DNA from: Lethocerus indicus
Lineage: Eukaryota > Arthropoda > Insecta > Hemiptera > Belostomatidae
NCBI GenBank assembly: GCA_019843655.1
Contig: JACDQD010000001.1
Coordinates: 38,963,392 to 39,027,391, forward strand
Direction: 5' to 3'
DNA: 64,000 nucleotides
In this document: positions 46,663-59,707 of the stretch, piece after piece
Numbering within the stretch: the first letter of the stretch is position 1
How the letters are laid out: the number at the start of each line of letters is the position of its first letter
Notes under the pieces: generated by a model
The model's input: the letters and a program-made list of their open reading frames with translations, nothing else
The model's database searches: none
What the model was told of the DNA's origin: nothing
Made by a program: the position numbers and the translations under genes

Positions 46663-48991
46663 CTAAAAACCAAAAAACATTCTTATTGACAGATTAAAGT
46701 TTAAACCAAATTATTTTTTGGACATTTAAGATATAAATCAACTGTCTATAAATCATATATTATATATTAGCACTGAATAGAAGTTTCTGTCAGGTTACTA
46801 TTCCGTTATTTTATCTGTATTAATTGCACGAACAATACTGTTTATTTTAATTATAATGGAACTAAAGTAAATGGGAAAAAATATAAATTAAAACATAAAA
46901 AATGAATTAAAACAAAATGCTGAGTATGTGTTTGTTTAAAAAAGAAATAATATCAGTGCAAAATATTAAATCATTTAACACTAAGATATATGAATTTTAC
47001 TAATACCTTCATCCTCTCAAGGACATGGAACTGGTTATCATTGTATGTTAAATTTCTAGTGGCTCTATCACGAATCATGTGTTGCCAGGATTCTCTCAAT
47101 CTCTGAATCGCAGAACGAGCACGCTGAGGCGCTTTCATTTGCCAACAGCATTTGCATCCGCTTGTATTTTTTTCCCATTCCTTCATGAGGGTGTTGTGTG
47201 TCACATACCGAAAGCATAACTGTTTAATGGCGGGACTGAGCCCGTGAAAAAGTTCCTGGCTCACATTTTCCATTTCATCCTGAGAACAAAACAAAACCTT
47301 AAAACGGCAGAAAGAGCATATTGAATTACATGTACTGGGCAATACATAATAGCTATCAATTTATTAACAATACTTGCAAATTAGACAGCTAATACAGAAA
47401 TTATAAAAATAAAATACAAAGGTTATGTCTATACTTCGTGTCTACACTATTTATAAGTCTGCAAGTAACATACCTTCCAGTTATTGCTGCTCGAAGTTGT
47501 TTTCACCCCCAACATGCTATGAACAGTTTTCTGACTTCGCATCACAGCGTTGACTGTTTTTTCTACGTACTTAGTCATTTCAATCAGTTTGCTAGTTTTG
47601 TCCAAGACATGCGACAATTCATCTTTAACTACTAAAGTGAACATGTGGACACTGTCGTGAGTCAATTTGCTGGAGAGTGATAATTTTTCAACACGCCTCT
47701 TACAAGCGTGGCCGATACTACAAATTGTTTTCGCTACGCTAGCATCATTTTCTACATCTACGAGGCTAGAAAATGGAGGCAACTTAGGAATATCATTTTC
47801 TACCGAGATTGTGACATTATTATTTTCATTGCTAAACAGCATAATTGGGCCGCTTTCTTCAGTCTGAGGGTAATCCTTACTCGGTGTTTGCTCGCTGACT
47901 GTTTCCAACAGATGCTTATTGGCGTACAGAAGTATCTGATTGCCAGGAGGAACTTCACACTGTTCATGAATTAAGCTTTGTAAACTTTGATATTTGTCAT
48001 CCGGGTGAAGATAAATACGTATACTCTGGACTTTATGTATGTTATAAATGTGTATCAGTTTTCGTGACAGGGTGTCTGTGACTTCATTGAAGAATTTCTC
48101 AAAGCTCCAAATCTTCTGGGGGTCTACCTCCAACAAACCAGCCAACAAGGGTGTAACAAACTTTTTAAGCCCGTTACTCAACTGACAACTCTTCGGAAGT
48201 GTACGACACCAATCTATCGGTCCATTTTCGGTCGACTGGGAACCTGAAATGACTCCTGACGCCTTCTTTGTTGTTATGTAATACATAGTTTCTTTATTTC
48301 GGCGCCCTCCAAAAGGGCGAAATGGAAGGTTACCAGTAGCGACGTGATATAATGTCACACCAATTGACCACAAATCAACGGTCGCTCCAAACGTTTTACC
48401 GACAGGCTTCCTCAGGACTGCTCTTTCGTACATATCTGGATGCAAATATTCTTCGGTCCCGTACAATGACATGAACTGCTGGTCCTCTTCCAATTCTCTT
48501 GCGGCGCCGAAATCAGTTAATTTATAAACTGTACTACCGTCATCACAAATAAATTTCATTATATTTCCCGGTTTCAAATCCCTGTGGACCAAATTATTAT
48601 CCCGCAAATGCTTCATGCCGGCCGTCAGGTGTTCTAAAACCAACAGGAATTCTTCTTCCTGGAGCCCGTAAGTGTTCTCTGGATCATCGAGTATGTTGAA
48701 AAGGCTCCCGCCTGTGCACAATTCCATGACAATCACCTTTCCCCTACCTTCCTGTTCCTCTTCGATGGCTAAAAGTTTAACTATGTTTTCATGCTTTACC
48801 TTCTTCAAGACTTCGAACTCTCTCAGCTGAACGTCGTGAGGCCTCATGTGGCTGAGCTGATTGAACGTTTTGACCGCCACTTGCTCGCCAGTGTTTTTAT
48901 TAACACCCTGAAACACGGCTCCCGTAGCACCCTTTCCGAGAACACTTGTAGTGCACCAAACATAGTTCGTGGATCCCCTCAGGAAAGACAT
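46240..48991 (-). CDS. TBK1/IKK-epsilon-type serine/threonine kinase
   Basis: An IKK-related kinase; the family acts in innate immune signalling and autophagy in vertebrates, and the Drosophila member (IKK-epsilon/ik2) controls actin organisation, cell shape and Diap1 turnover. Exons 47474-48991, 47007-47279 and 46240-46662 join in phase 0 to 737 residues (human TBK1 has 729). Kinase domain about 10-305: GKGATG loop at 19-24, catalytic Lys41, HRDLKPGN with Asp138, DFG at 160-162 and the activation-loop Ser175 in MSLYGTEEYLHPDMYERAVL. A ubiquitin-like domain follows at about 310-390, then the helical scaffold/dimerisation domain. The start is set at the second Met of the open frame (48,991) because MSFLRGSTNYVW fits the family N-terminus; a Met seven codons upstream is the alternative. 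All key residues are present and it appears functional. It is head to head with mim. Confidence 0.96.
47007..47279 (-). CDS. TBK1-type kinase exon 2 (scaffold domain)
   Basis: 91 codons. Acceptor GTTCTCAG; DEMENVSQELFHGLSPAIKQL through LTYNDNQFHVLERMK, the counterpart of LAYNEEQIHKFD in human TBK1. Donor AAG|GTATTA. Confidence 0.93.
47474..48991 (-). CDS. TBK1-type kinase exon 1 (kinase and ubiquitin-like domains)
   Basis: 506 codons in one exon, ending NNWK at donor AAG|GTATGT. It carries the full kinase domain, the ubiquitin-like domain and the first scaffold helices. Confidence 0.95.
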
Positions 48992-49012
48992 TTTCGTCAC
49001 GATAAGGCACAA

Positions 49013-50275
49013 CTGACAAGTCTGCTACAGTTTTTACGGTTCGTTAACTGCGGTATGCGATGAAATGTGTGGCCAATTTGGATAACAGATCCATAAGCGA
49101 TCGGATCAAGAAGTGATCGTTTAAATGTCTCGCACAATTTAAAGGAGTTCCACAGATCGTCATAAATAAAATTGATTTGACAAGTTCAAAATAAGAATTA
49201 ATTTAAACCGGTGGATAAATTGCTCTGAGGTTAACTGCTTAGAGGTAGACAAGTATACCGCCGGTGTGCCAATCGTGCCAATATATCCGTGTCTGTTGCA
49301 TTCGAAGGTGGTTCTATTTTTTTTTAGTGCATATTAAACACATGCCTGAGTTGCAGAGTACGATTACGAAATAAACCACTGATTATGTGTAATCTGATAA
49401 CGGCATGATAAAATATCAGTTTTTCTTTTACCATTGTTTCGTTCAGTTGTCGTATTCATTGTCATTAAAATTATGAATATAAAAATATGCAAGTTGTGTT
49501 CTTTTTTGTATATTTTGTATATATATTTTTGAAAAATTCTATTTTGTATTTAAATATCAAATGCGGGGTATTAAACATTTTATAAAAAGAAGCGATTTGA
49601 TTCTTTTTAACTTTTTAAAGTTAATAATTTTCACTATTATGTATTCTACGAGCAAATTTTTAAGGTACATTCTCTTTAAGAGCAATTTTGGAACGTTTTC
49701 TAATGCATCATTTCATCTAGTTTACACTGGAATGTATGTACTGGTATATTTTGGATAGTAGAAATAAATTTAAAATGATGTATAAGTACACATATTTTAT
49801 TAGGCTGATAGAATGTGCATTTTGAACCCTATTTTGTTTATATATTCAGAATTGTGATAATTTAAAAACCAATAAGGTTAATTGATAATTTATCTCAATA
49901 TGTTTACCGGTTATATGCAAACAGTATGTTTACCTTCTGTAATTTAATATACATAATCCGTATATAATATCGTTCTATTTTAATTCATTGTTTATTATTT
50001 TTGGTTCCCATCAATTTTTTGGGACAAGTAATTCTATTTTAAACGTGCTCAACTGTACAATAGCAGTCAGAGTATTTACCCAAAACAGAAACTAAATATC
50101 TATATTAGAGTTCAAAAGCTCGTTTATTCTAATTCAAATTAAACAATTGCCTATTTGAGAGTCGACATATAGAAATTTGAGTTGCGCATAATCATTTAAA
50201 TCGGATTGCGTAAAGAGGAAAAAAAATGAACATTTAGTTCAAAGCGCGGCTAAGAGATGGCGAGCGGGTCGAGGG
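49013..50275. promoter_or_regulatory. Intergenic region between the TBK1-type kinase (-) and mim (+)
   Basis: The interval holds the 5' flank of both divergent genes. From about 49.3 to 50.2 kb it is AT-rich with no coding content and no element I recognise. CpG rises toward both starts. Confidence 0.5.
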
Positions 50276-50468
50276 CCAATGATGCAGTAGACGGGAAACG
50301 ATTGGTTAGAACCGACCAATGGGCTGCCGGCCCCAGTTGTCACCCACAATAATGATTGGCAAACAGTGAGAGGATCTCATACCATTTCTCGCTCCTTTAT
50401 AAACTTATTCAGTGTGTTAATCGCCGCTTCGTTTATTCCGTCTGTAAGCCAGCCGTCTTGTATATAAA
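50276..50468 (+). promoter_or_regulatory. mim promoter with four CCAAT boxes and two TATA-like boxes
   Basis: CCAAT at 50,276-50,280 and 50,316-50,320, and ATTGG (inverted CCAAT) at 50,301-50,305 and 50,355-50,359, give two alternating pairs, the classic NF-Y target. TATAAA lies at 50,398-50,403 and TATATAAA at 50,461-50,468; an initiator TCAGTG is at 50,409-50,414. The second TATA box would place transcription start near 50,490. The tight cluster is in a local CpG-rich island. Confidence 0.55.
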
Positions 50469-50823
50469 CCGGCTCTCGTGGATATGGCCCTAGAGCGCGA
50501 TTTCCGATTCGAGACGAGGTCGTGCCCGTTGTGAAGGGCCAGCCGAAGCCAGGGGGATACTCTGTCCAACTGCTATGTTGTGATACTCTATTTCTTACCG
50601 GTACCGTTCGCGCTTTTGAAAAAATCGCGATATGCCCTGAAACGCGTTTTTCTTCCGGAAGATTCGCCCGTCTTTTTCTTTTGTTTTCTAGTTCAGCCGC
50701 CGGGACCCGCGACCCATCCGCGAGAACTGTTGGGACCCCAGCGACTTAACTTTTTCCTTTTTTGACGTGTTTTAGTTTTCTTCCCGACAGTTAAGTTTTT
50801 CCGGACCCGGAGGAATCGATACG

Positions 50824-50895
50824 ATGGAGGAGAACAACGAACGCGAGTGTAGTGCACTCGGTGGTCTTTTCCACCAGATCGTCACTGACATGAAG
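50824..50895 (+). CDS. mim: missing-in-metastasis (MTSS1-type I-BAR protein), first coding exon
   Basis: 24 codons starting at ATG 50,824 and ending at donor AAG|GTAATA. The peptide contains ECSALGGLF and TDMK, the invariant N-terminus of MTSS1/MIM proteins, whose I-BAR (IMD) domain bends membranes outward, binds actin and affects Hedgehog and border-cell signalling. The exon ends where vertebrate MTSS1 exon 1 ends. No second exon (expected to start near GSYP.WEDF) was found in the remaining 13.1 kb, so the gene continues past the right edge. The long GC-rich leader (about 50.49-50.82 kb) has open frames but no conserved peptide. Confidence 0.88.
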
Positions 50896-53800
50896 GTAAT
50901 AATACAAATTACGTTATTTAATTACGCGATTTTTAATTCGCGTAAACGTTGTGAGATGTTTGTTTAAAAAACAGAGGTAATCCATCAAATTTTGGACTCT
51001 GCAGAATTCGAGCCAAATATTTTATTTATACCCCCACAAAAAGTAGCTTTAAGGCTCTGCTATTTAGGACAATTCTGTTTCTATCTTGCATGTGTACAGT
51101 TTTAAGATTTACGGTATTTTGATTCAATTTGGCGAGCGTGTGATCTGTATTAATAAACAGATAAGTTAATATTGTTATGTTTTGCTAATATATTAGAAAA
51201 TTGAACATTACCTATATTAATATGTTTTATGTATTAACATATTGTAATTATATTTTAACCTACCGAGCCACCAACATTGTACATTGTTAAACATTTATGT
51301 ATGTTCTATGTATTATTTATGTGTGGTTATGTATTTATTTATTTTTTTAATTATTCTTATTTTGTTTGAATGCGCAAAAGTACGCAACAACTGTATAAAT
51401 TCTTACTGGCATTGTCACTGAGTTGGTTCATTCTTTGGTAGTTGCAGTCGATCATTGGAGTCATCATTCAATAGATTTGCATATTTCCCATTTGTCCTTT
51501 CTTATCTTGTTACTGCTCCATCATTCACACTGGGCAGAAGCTTAAATTATCTTCAAATTGAATTGAAACTGTGATATACACAGGGAACAATCTTGTTTAG
51601 ATGATTGCCAAGTAGTGATCCAAAGAATTATTTAACCAATAAAACTGAATATAATTCATAGTATCCTGAATATGTTATTTCTTTTATAAGGTACAGAAGT
51701 ATTATTAACCAGTTATTCAAAATTACAGCGAATTTTAGTATATACTTTTACATCGATATTATTTTTCAATTAAATTTGGTGTATTCTAGATTTGTATATG
51801 TGTTTATGCCATGGATATTTCTTATTTAACTAGAGATTATTGAAATAGAATAAGAGAAGGGATTCCATGGATGTATTTAAATACCAGTTTAAAGTCTGAA
51901 AAGGGGCCATCTCCAATAAATATTGCTTGGTGATCATTCAAAACACATAACCATAACAAAATTAACGTTCATGCAAATTTATTATTATATACATTATATT
52001 TACAAACGTCATCTGTATTTAGAGGGGACAGTAAAATCAAATTTTCCATCTAGTACTGACAAATATCCAGAGGTTTAGTATTAAATGACTGAGTTCTAGA
52101 TTAAATCTAATAATTTACTTTTCCTATTAAATATACTATAACACATTATGAATTTCCCCACGTATATATAAAATTTATATACATAAAAGTGACTGTAGGA
52201 GGAGTGTCATATTTTATTAGAAAATATAACTTTCGATAAATATATTTTTATTAGATATGGTCGTCCAGGGAACAATGTTTATATGTCCTCTTTAATCTGT
52301 AGATTCCAGCTGCCGTATGGTCAAATTTAATTTGAACTTAACGATCCTGAAAAAAAATGAATTACATTTGGAAAAAAAGATTGAACCGAAATCCATTTAT
52401 CGAGCATCGAATATTTTACTGGAAGCGTGTTTGTAAAGAGTGTGTACACCCCAGGGGTAAGTTGGTACCGAACCAAGTTTTCAGTTGTAATCGCCCTCCC
52501 CCGGAAACCGTTGTTTTCTCCCTATCGATTTTTCGATTAACTGTTGATTTCAGATTTAATCGCTTCGAAACTACAAAATTCCGGGGTTTCCAAAACAGTC
52601 TACTTGGAAACATCGCCGGTTCAAAGGGTGTTAGAAGGGGGCGAGCGTACCGGAAATTCGGAAGAGGTCTCTTGATCGATTCCCCCCCTCCTCCACCCGC
52701 CGTGAGCTCGTTTCGCTTAGTCTCCCGTAGGATTAATTCGTCCGTCTTTCCCCCCCAGCCCCCCGGTCATGATATTTCGGTTTTTGAGAACGGGCTTTAG
52801 GACTACCCCTTCGTTGCGACCGAAGTCAAAGGGGATGGGAGAGAATGGTTGGTGAGGGGGGGGGGGAGAAACGTAATAGCCTCGAAAAGGGCCTAAGTCA
52901 GCGCTCCGTTTTTTGTTAGGTGTGCCCCTCCGGCGGCGGTCGGCCCCCAAAAAACTTATCTAACGGCGTTTTTGAAGCCCCGTTTCTTAAATTTTCCAAT
53001 TCATTACAGGCCGCGCGATGGCACAGTAAAAAAAAACCCCGGTATCGATAAGCAACGAGAATCGCACGGGAATTCATTTTAAGTCCGTCGTGAATGATGT
53101 GAACTCGAAGTTACAACGGGTAAAGAAAGAGGCGGCTCCGGAAATTTCACGCCCCCACCAACCCCCGTTAGAACGGTTTGTGATATCAGAAATCAGTTTG
53201 GACCAAATCTGCTTGACTTTCGTTCGGCCACTTCCTGGAAATAAAAACACGGATTATCTGTCTCGCAGTGGACCGGAAGTGACCGAACACAGAATTGACG
53301 TTTTTCCGAGACATATTTTGTTCCGGGGGGAGAGGGGGGGCTCATCGACGAGAAAAATCGAATTTCCGAGCTATCGATATGAAAATCGCTAGTTAAGCCT
53401 CTATCAATCCGCGCCTTTCAGTCTTGCTTCTGAGTGGCAAAGTATGAACTTTATGGATAGTACTATAAATAATAAATAAATACGCACATAAATAATAACG
53501 AGGCCTTTTCCAACACGAGACTAAGACTGCAAGTGTAGTAGTAATCATAATAATAACGCTAGTAGGCAATATTGAAAGATAGTTTGTACGTCAATCAATA
53601 TTTGGAACGTTGTTTATTTTCTTTTTAATTTTAATCCCGTACGATTCTACCGCTATTCAGATTTCAGTATGCCGCTCAAAATGAATTATGAGTGCACTAT
53701 TACGCACATAGTGTATCCTTTCTTTTTTTTTAAATAAAGCGACCGCCAATGCAATAAGAAAATGTCCTCATATTGATCTATGGAATGGATAGCAAAATTC

Positions 53801-54254
53801 TATGAATTATGGGATTAAACATTTGGAAGGGGAACTTTTTTCAGGACCGCAAATAAGTGCGGTGAACCCATTCGCCCGGATAAAAAGAAGTCAACGACTT
53901 GTCGTCGCTCAGCGCATTCTTTATCAGTCCAAAGTATACCGTTATTTTCGTTATTTTTCACCTTACTTTTATGTACTTCCGTACCTCGAGGCATCTTATT
54001 TACTGTTACATCGTGCGTCAGCGGTAATCAGTATTCGTGTTGTCCGATCGTGCGATTTCCAACATTGAACAGCATCGTATCGAGCTCAAATTAACGCCGA
54101 TTATATACATATATATAACACTATACGACAGGATCGATAGAATGATATATAAAGGGAATGCTACTGACAATACCGAGACGCAGGAGCTAGATCCACCACG
54201 TACATCGCATTATCAGTAACGCTTGTTTTAATTTTCCCGTTTAGATTTAGAAAA

Positions 54255-54480
54255 TATCTTCTTTCTTTAATCTGCTTTATTGCCACAACTGTAGAATAAA
54301 ATAAAGGACATTTTTGCAAAGTAGCACTAGTTACAAATAGAGGATAACGGACAACACTACTGGCCTTCCCGATTATTTTTTAATTTATTTTATTGACTTT
54401 TTCTATTTATCTGGTATGTTTGAATGACTGTATGTTTGAGGAGTCTGTAAGGAACATTTGGGATGTCAGGAGCATAGGGT
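54255..54480 (+). repeat. Dispersed repeat family R1, copy 4 (long)
   Basis: Contains CTTTATTGCCACAACTGTAG, later TATTTATCTGGTATGTTT, and CTGTAAGGAACATTTGGGAT, the mirror of the blocks in the 22.0 kb copy. Confidence 0.7.
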
Positions 54481-54897
54481 AAATAATACATCGACGGTAA
54501 TATCCCTTTGGCTTCGGTCATTCCAGGCGATAAATAAAATTATTAAAACATAATAATAACAATTTTGGTTCACGGTAGGGAAAAGCTTGGGTGGAAACCG
54601 TTAAGGGAGCACGGGTTATCTGCCTCTAGACCGTCCGTCTACGTACCGTTAGTCGGGTTGGAAACCCGTTTAAATTCGTTGGGTCCGCGGCTCCCGCGAT
54701 CCCAGTCAGGTACGGCTTTTCCCCCAAGGCTTTTACCCCTTTCCGGGCATATTTTGTCCGGTTAACGGTTCTAGGAGCCGTTCACACTTTTTGTGAGCCG
54801 CCGGAAACTGTCGCCTAGTCGGTCTCATATCTCATGGACGGATAGGAGGAGCGAATTAGAATAGAATATATTTATTATTAAAAGCGGATCGTCAGAC

Positions 54898-55280
54898 GTC
54901 GGTGGTGAAAATCAGAGACAGGACGTTATTCGTCGTTCTTACGATCTTCCGTCCGAGCTCGATCGTTCGGTTTTGACGGTAGGCCAGTTTCGGCTCCTCG
55001 ACTATCTCCAGTAGCGCTCCGTCGGTAGATCGCAGTTCCGAAAAAATAACGAAATTAAATTATTTCCCTTTGGCCTGTTGAATTCTTTAAGATCATCACC
55101 CCGGTCGCGACCTCATTCGGTACATGGAAATTCGAATTGATTGCGACAACAGCTCTTACAACTCATTGTAATTTAGTTCGGTGCTCCCCTAATCGCCCCT
55201 TGACGGCTGTTCCTCTTTGAAAGTGCAAATATAATCGGGACGCTCTCGATACAAGTGGCGAGATACAGAGACGTAATGAG
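54898..55280 (+). repeat. Direct repeat R2, copy 1 (~380 bp)
   Basis: Aligns along its length with 61,829-62,176. Shared stretches include GTCGGTGG.GAAAATCAG, CCGGTCGCGAC, TTGTAATTTAGTTCGG and CTCGATACAAGTGGCGAGAT. Divergence is modest and spread evenly, so the copies are old. The sequence after it (55,375-55,480) repeats the TATATTTATTAT...AAAG block that stands just before it. Confidence 0.85.
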
Positions 55281-58200
55281 ACCCGAAGTCGGAATTTGAA
55301 TGTTTTAAACGCTACCGCATCTGCCGCGGGTTGTCGGGAGTGTTGATTTTTCTTTGTGCCGGTTGGATCTAAAGGAGGGAATAGAAGTAGAGTATATTTA
55401 TTATAAAAAGAGGATGTTCCGATAGATATAAATACTCCGACGTCAGTCAACAAAAAATAATTTAGTTTTGAGTGGGGCACTTTCTATAAAAAATTACCCA
55501 AAAACATGGACCTGATTAGAAATTTATAATTACGGATTTGTTAAAATCTAAAAAAAACTGAGTTTACAATCGCAATATATCCTGCTGTACAGAATGACCA
55601 TCGAGATCTAAGGCTTTTTCTTGGATAGTGCAGACCATACCGAAGTTAATTTTTGGGGTAATTTTATGTTGAAAATGCCCCCCCCAACTCGTATTTTAAA
55701 ATTTATTGAGGGTCTGTTCCCATCACTATTAGAAAATGACCGTTGCGCATTTTGCGACCAGCTTTGTACCCTCGTTGTAATTCAAAGGCGGGGCTTGTTA
55801 TGGGAGGGACTGTACAGTTTGAAGGGGCGTCTGTACCCGGGGTAAATTCGAGGGCAAAATTACCCTTAAACAGGCAGGGGACCTTTTCGAAAGCTTTCCC
55901 GAGGCTGGTTTTTCTTTTTAGTTTCCTTTTCTTTATTAGAAAATCCGCCCATTAAAAAATTGAAAGATAACCACTCAAATTTGTGTTACTGGAAGAGGAA
56001 CTGAAAGAAAGTGTAGAGATATTTCTTTGAAGAAAATGAAGGCACAAAATCCATAGAGAATCCGCTGTTAAAATTAGCGTCGACGCTAATTATTTCCATA
56101 TAATTGTATTATATATCTGGAAAACATCGTAGGGATAAAATATTTCGTTCCAGTTAATTATCAGGTGTTAATTTTCAAGAATGTCGGTCTTCAGTATCTT
56201 ATTTACGTATAAATAAGATGGAGATAGCTTTAGGGGGTTGTTCCGGTACGGTTCGTCCAGTTCTCGATCCCCTCTCAGCTCCTTTTGTGTTTAGAGCCAA
56301 ACCGGTTTCGGCTTCTCACTATTGTCAGGAACCTTCCGTTGGTAATACAATAGGGGTACTTACACCGTGGGTCGCAATTGATTTTATTTGACTGTACGCT
56401 AAAATCTAGACCACCGACTTACGTTGAATCCCCGACTGAAAAGAATCTATTTAAACCACAACAAAATTGACCTTAGGTAACAAACTCACCGTCTACAACC
56501 CCATATTGAAACCAACATGGACGTACGGCAAAAAAATAAGGGGTTTCACCGAGACATCAGACGCGCTCGCATCCAGAGATTCCAATCAAAAGTCCTGTGA
56601 GCGATCCTTAATTCTACCCGGTATGTTTCAAACCACACCACAACCTCAACATTAAAACAGTTGACGAATTTATAAAATCCCGGTTCCTAAAGTTACTTTC
56701 GTCCTATTTCACTCGTAGAATCCCTCTCCTCTGTTACCCATCCATTAAAAATGGCATAAACGCCATAGACCTAGAGATCTTCTCGGTCTGCAGCTTGGAT
56801 ACACCTCGTACGTTCCATCACCGGGAAACAAACGACAAAATAACATTCCGCGATTGTACTTATAACGATAAAGGTTTATTATACAATAAATAAAAAAGAA
56901 ACTAAAACCCGGAATTTGCATATATGGAAAGAGTATTTTCAATGTCACGCGACCACATATATAACATAAAATGTTAGTTTGGCTGCAGCCTTCGAGCCAA
57001 GAAGGCTCGAGACCCTTTCCCGGGTCTCGGCGGTAAGTGATCCCCAGGATAATGAAAGTCATTTAACGTTATATATTTTCTAAAAAACAGTGATATTATA
57101 CGGAAATTGCAGGAAAACAAATTTTTAGGCCGACCCAAACCTTAAGATTTGTACCGTAAAATTGAGGCGTCGTCTGTAAAAAAAAAGCGGTAATAAAGCG
57201 GTTTTTCAATTTTTCGCCAACTTGGAAAAGCTATTTTTTTTTTATTAATTTCCGCCGCGAGTTCAAACGGCTGAAATTTCTGAGAAACGGTTCGCGGCGC
57301 GGGGAAGTGGCGAACCCTTATCACAAAATGTCAACTCGTCAAGTCAATAAATAAAAAAATGAAACGTACGCAGTACGCGAACTTAAAATACATGTATACA
57401 ATATTAGTATTGATGTATTCACGGGATTTAAAAATTCATAGTTTTCTTTATTGGTTACGTTCAACTGAAATAAGACCGCGAGCGTTTTTTTTCCGATTTT
57501 AATCACAAGATAATATCTAATCGCCCAATTTTATCGCAGAAAGTTGTGGTTTCGATCGCCACTGCTGGCACGCACTTTTGCGTCTTCTTCGATTGAATAT
57601 CCGACCGTCTTAATTATTATGTTACAAAACATTTTGAATTAATAGATTCTATTTATTTTCATGAAATACTCGAGTCCCGAATAGTTTTAATTTTTATATT
57701 CCAACAGCCAATATCTAGCCCTTAACGTCATTGCTGTTATGTTTGCAGTCCTGATAAAAGCGTCGATTGCATTGTCTGGGTTCTGTGCCTCGGCCTTGAC
57801 ACCCTTATGTGCCGCTGAATATTTATGGTATATGTTTATCGCAATTTTTTTTTAATTGCGTCCTTATTTTATTTCTGACCGAATTCCATAATCGTCGAAT
57901 AATTTTACTTACGAGTCCTACGGAGTTCTAAGAAATCCAACGCCGAAATTTGTCAGTTCTATTCATTATATACATTTTAGTTGTTCTTGGCCTTAATTTA
58001 TGTCCAGTTATTTTTAGCGTACATATTTGCTCTGTCATCCGTGGTGGACACAAATAAATGCAAATGATCTTCGAATGCCCTTTTAATCGCGAAAACAGCT
58101 CGGTTTTAGTACATCCAGAGAGTTTTATAACTCTAAACCATTAGTGAAATTTTCTGTTTCCACTAGCTGATTTGGTCTAACGCAAGACTGGTTTGGCTTC

Positions 58201-58283
58201 TCGACATATTTAGTAGTGTTGGCACAGTAAATCATTGAGGTACTAAAGCATGTCGGTTGCTGATGGGGTATTTTTCCTATTTT

Positions 58284-58423
58284 TCACAAATAAAAAATTA
58301 TAATCGCTGCGGCACATTTTACATTACACATAAATAATGTAAAATTTGTTACACGTATTATGTAAAATTAATTATATATATAATGTAAAATGTGCTGTAG
58401 CGATTACAATTATTTATTTGTGA
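58284..58423. mobile_element. Foldback MITE with 43 bp terminal inverted repeats
   Basis: Bases 58,284-58,326 and 58,381-58,423 are inverted repeats matching at 39 of 43 positions by eye, beginning TCACAAATAAA and containing AATCGCT and CACATTTTACATTA. The 54-base middle is AT-rich. Total 140 bp, no coding capacity; a clear target-site duplication is not visible. Confidence 0.75.
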
Positions 58424-59641
58424 TAGGCATTTTTTCAACGATGTTTATCACCGGAAAGAGATTTTTATATCAAATTTTGTTAGTCGTTTTTAAATAATGC
58501 TAAAATTCGCCGACAATAAAATGGCAGAAATCTAATGTTGGCCAGCGTTGTTTCGCGGCCCGTTTATCAACATGTCCCCGACCAGTCGTGTCAACCTTCG
58601 ACCGACCGTAAATATTGAACGATTTCAGAATTATTATATACAGTTATTCCCATAGCAGCTTATCGTAAACTGTCCAGCAATTAACCGGATTTGTGCAAAA
58701 TTCAGCCATACTTTCAGCGCGAGTACTTGAGCATTATTTCCTCCTTTAGGTTGAATAATTCCACCATGGTGCAATTTTGAAATGTGAACCACTTTTCGGA
58801 GTTCAAACTCGAATACAGTCAAATCAATCTGAAGGATTGTCGACTAAAGGAATCGGCCTGGGAGTATTTACTGTACTATTTTTCCTAGGCGAAATAAAGC
58901 GTTATTATTGAAAATTAATCGATTCCGATTTTCAGTCCCCATTAGGGTAGAACGGTTTTAGTGTCTAGCCACCGTCGTCGGTAACAGTTCAGACGGGACA
59001 TTGTTAAATGAAGAAGGAATCGGTCTAACCTCATGGTGAGAAACCGGTCTAGAATATGAATTTCAACATTTCATAAAAAACGCGATGCGAAATCGCGGGC
59101 GCGCCTTCCTCGCGTCCCAGATTTGATTTTCTCGGACCGAGTTATTGCGCAACGCTGGCAGATTAGCGTCGGCCTCCCTATCTCTCCGTCCTCTTATCCT
59201 CGGCAGACATAGGGCGACCGCCTATCAGAACTGGGGAAAATTATTTAAAAAAAACATATTGCACTTCCCGCCTAGATATAACTAAGAGACTGGGCTTGAG
59301 TCACTCTCTGTGGCGGATGATAAAAGTGATAAAAGTCCGCTCCAACTGGCAATCGCGCTTTTATATGATCTCCGCCTCTTATTTTCCGACGATTGTTCTA
59401 AAGTTATTTGGATAAATAAAATTATCATGTAAATAAAGTTTAAGAATAAAACTATAAACAGAATGCCCTCGGAATTGAATATATTGATGATTTGCTCTCT
59501 ACTGCTTGCTTGATGCGCGACGTTTTAGCCCAGAGGTTTTTCCCGGGTCAATTTACAGCGCTCAAATGCCCTAGAGGATATTCCCGTTTGGGAAATCGTA
59601 TCGCACGCGCAGCACTGTCGAAACGATAAAAAAAATAAAAT

Positions 59642-59707
59642 GTGAGCTGCGCCCCGGGCCCGGGATTGGAACCGACGTGTCCACTCTTCAATCGATTGGC
59701 TCCTCAC
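59642..59707 (-). repeat. tRNA-derived pol III-like head (SINE-like)
   Basis: On the minus strand GAGCCAATCGATTGAAGAGT resembles an A box region, GGTTCCAATCC (59,673-59,663) resembles a B box, GTGAG/CTCAC close the ends as a short stem, and a T-rich run follows at 59,641-59,628. The spacing is shorter than in a functional tRNA. Best read as a decayed tRNA-derived SINE; no second copy was identified here. Confidence 0.4.

Noticed and set aside
48791..49063. Plus-strand frames opposite the kinase exon (also 47,438-47,974)
   Set aside because: Antisense shadows of the conserved kinase coding sequence.
52357..52800. 147-codon plus-strand frame in mim intron 1, considered as a second mim exon
   Set aside because: It shows none of the I-BAR sequence expected after the first exon and has no fitting acceptor in phase 0.
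56980..57045. Back-to-back hairpins, considered as an RNA gene
   Set aside because: GAGCC...GGCTC and GAGACCC...GGGTCTC pair, but there are no pol III boxes or terminator and no known RNA family fits.
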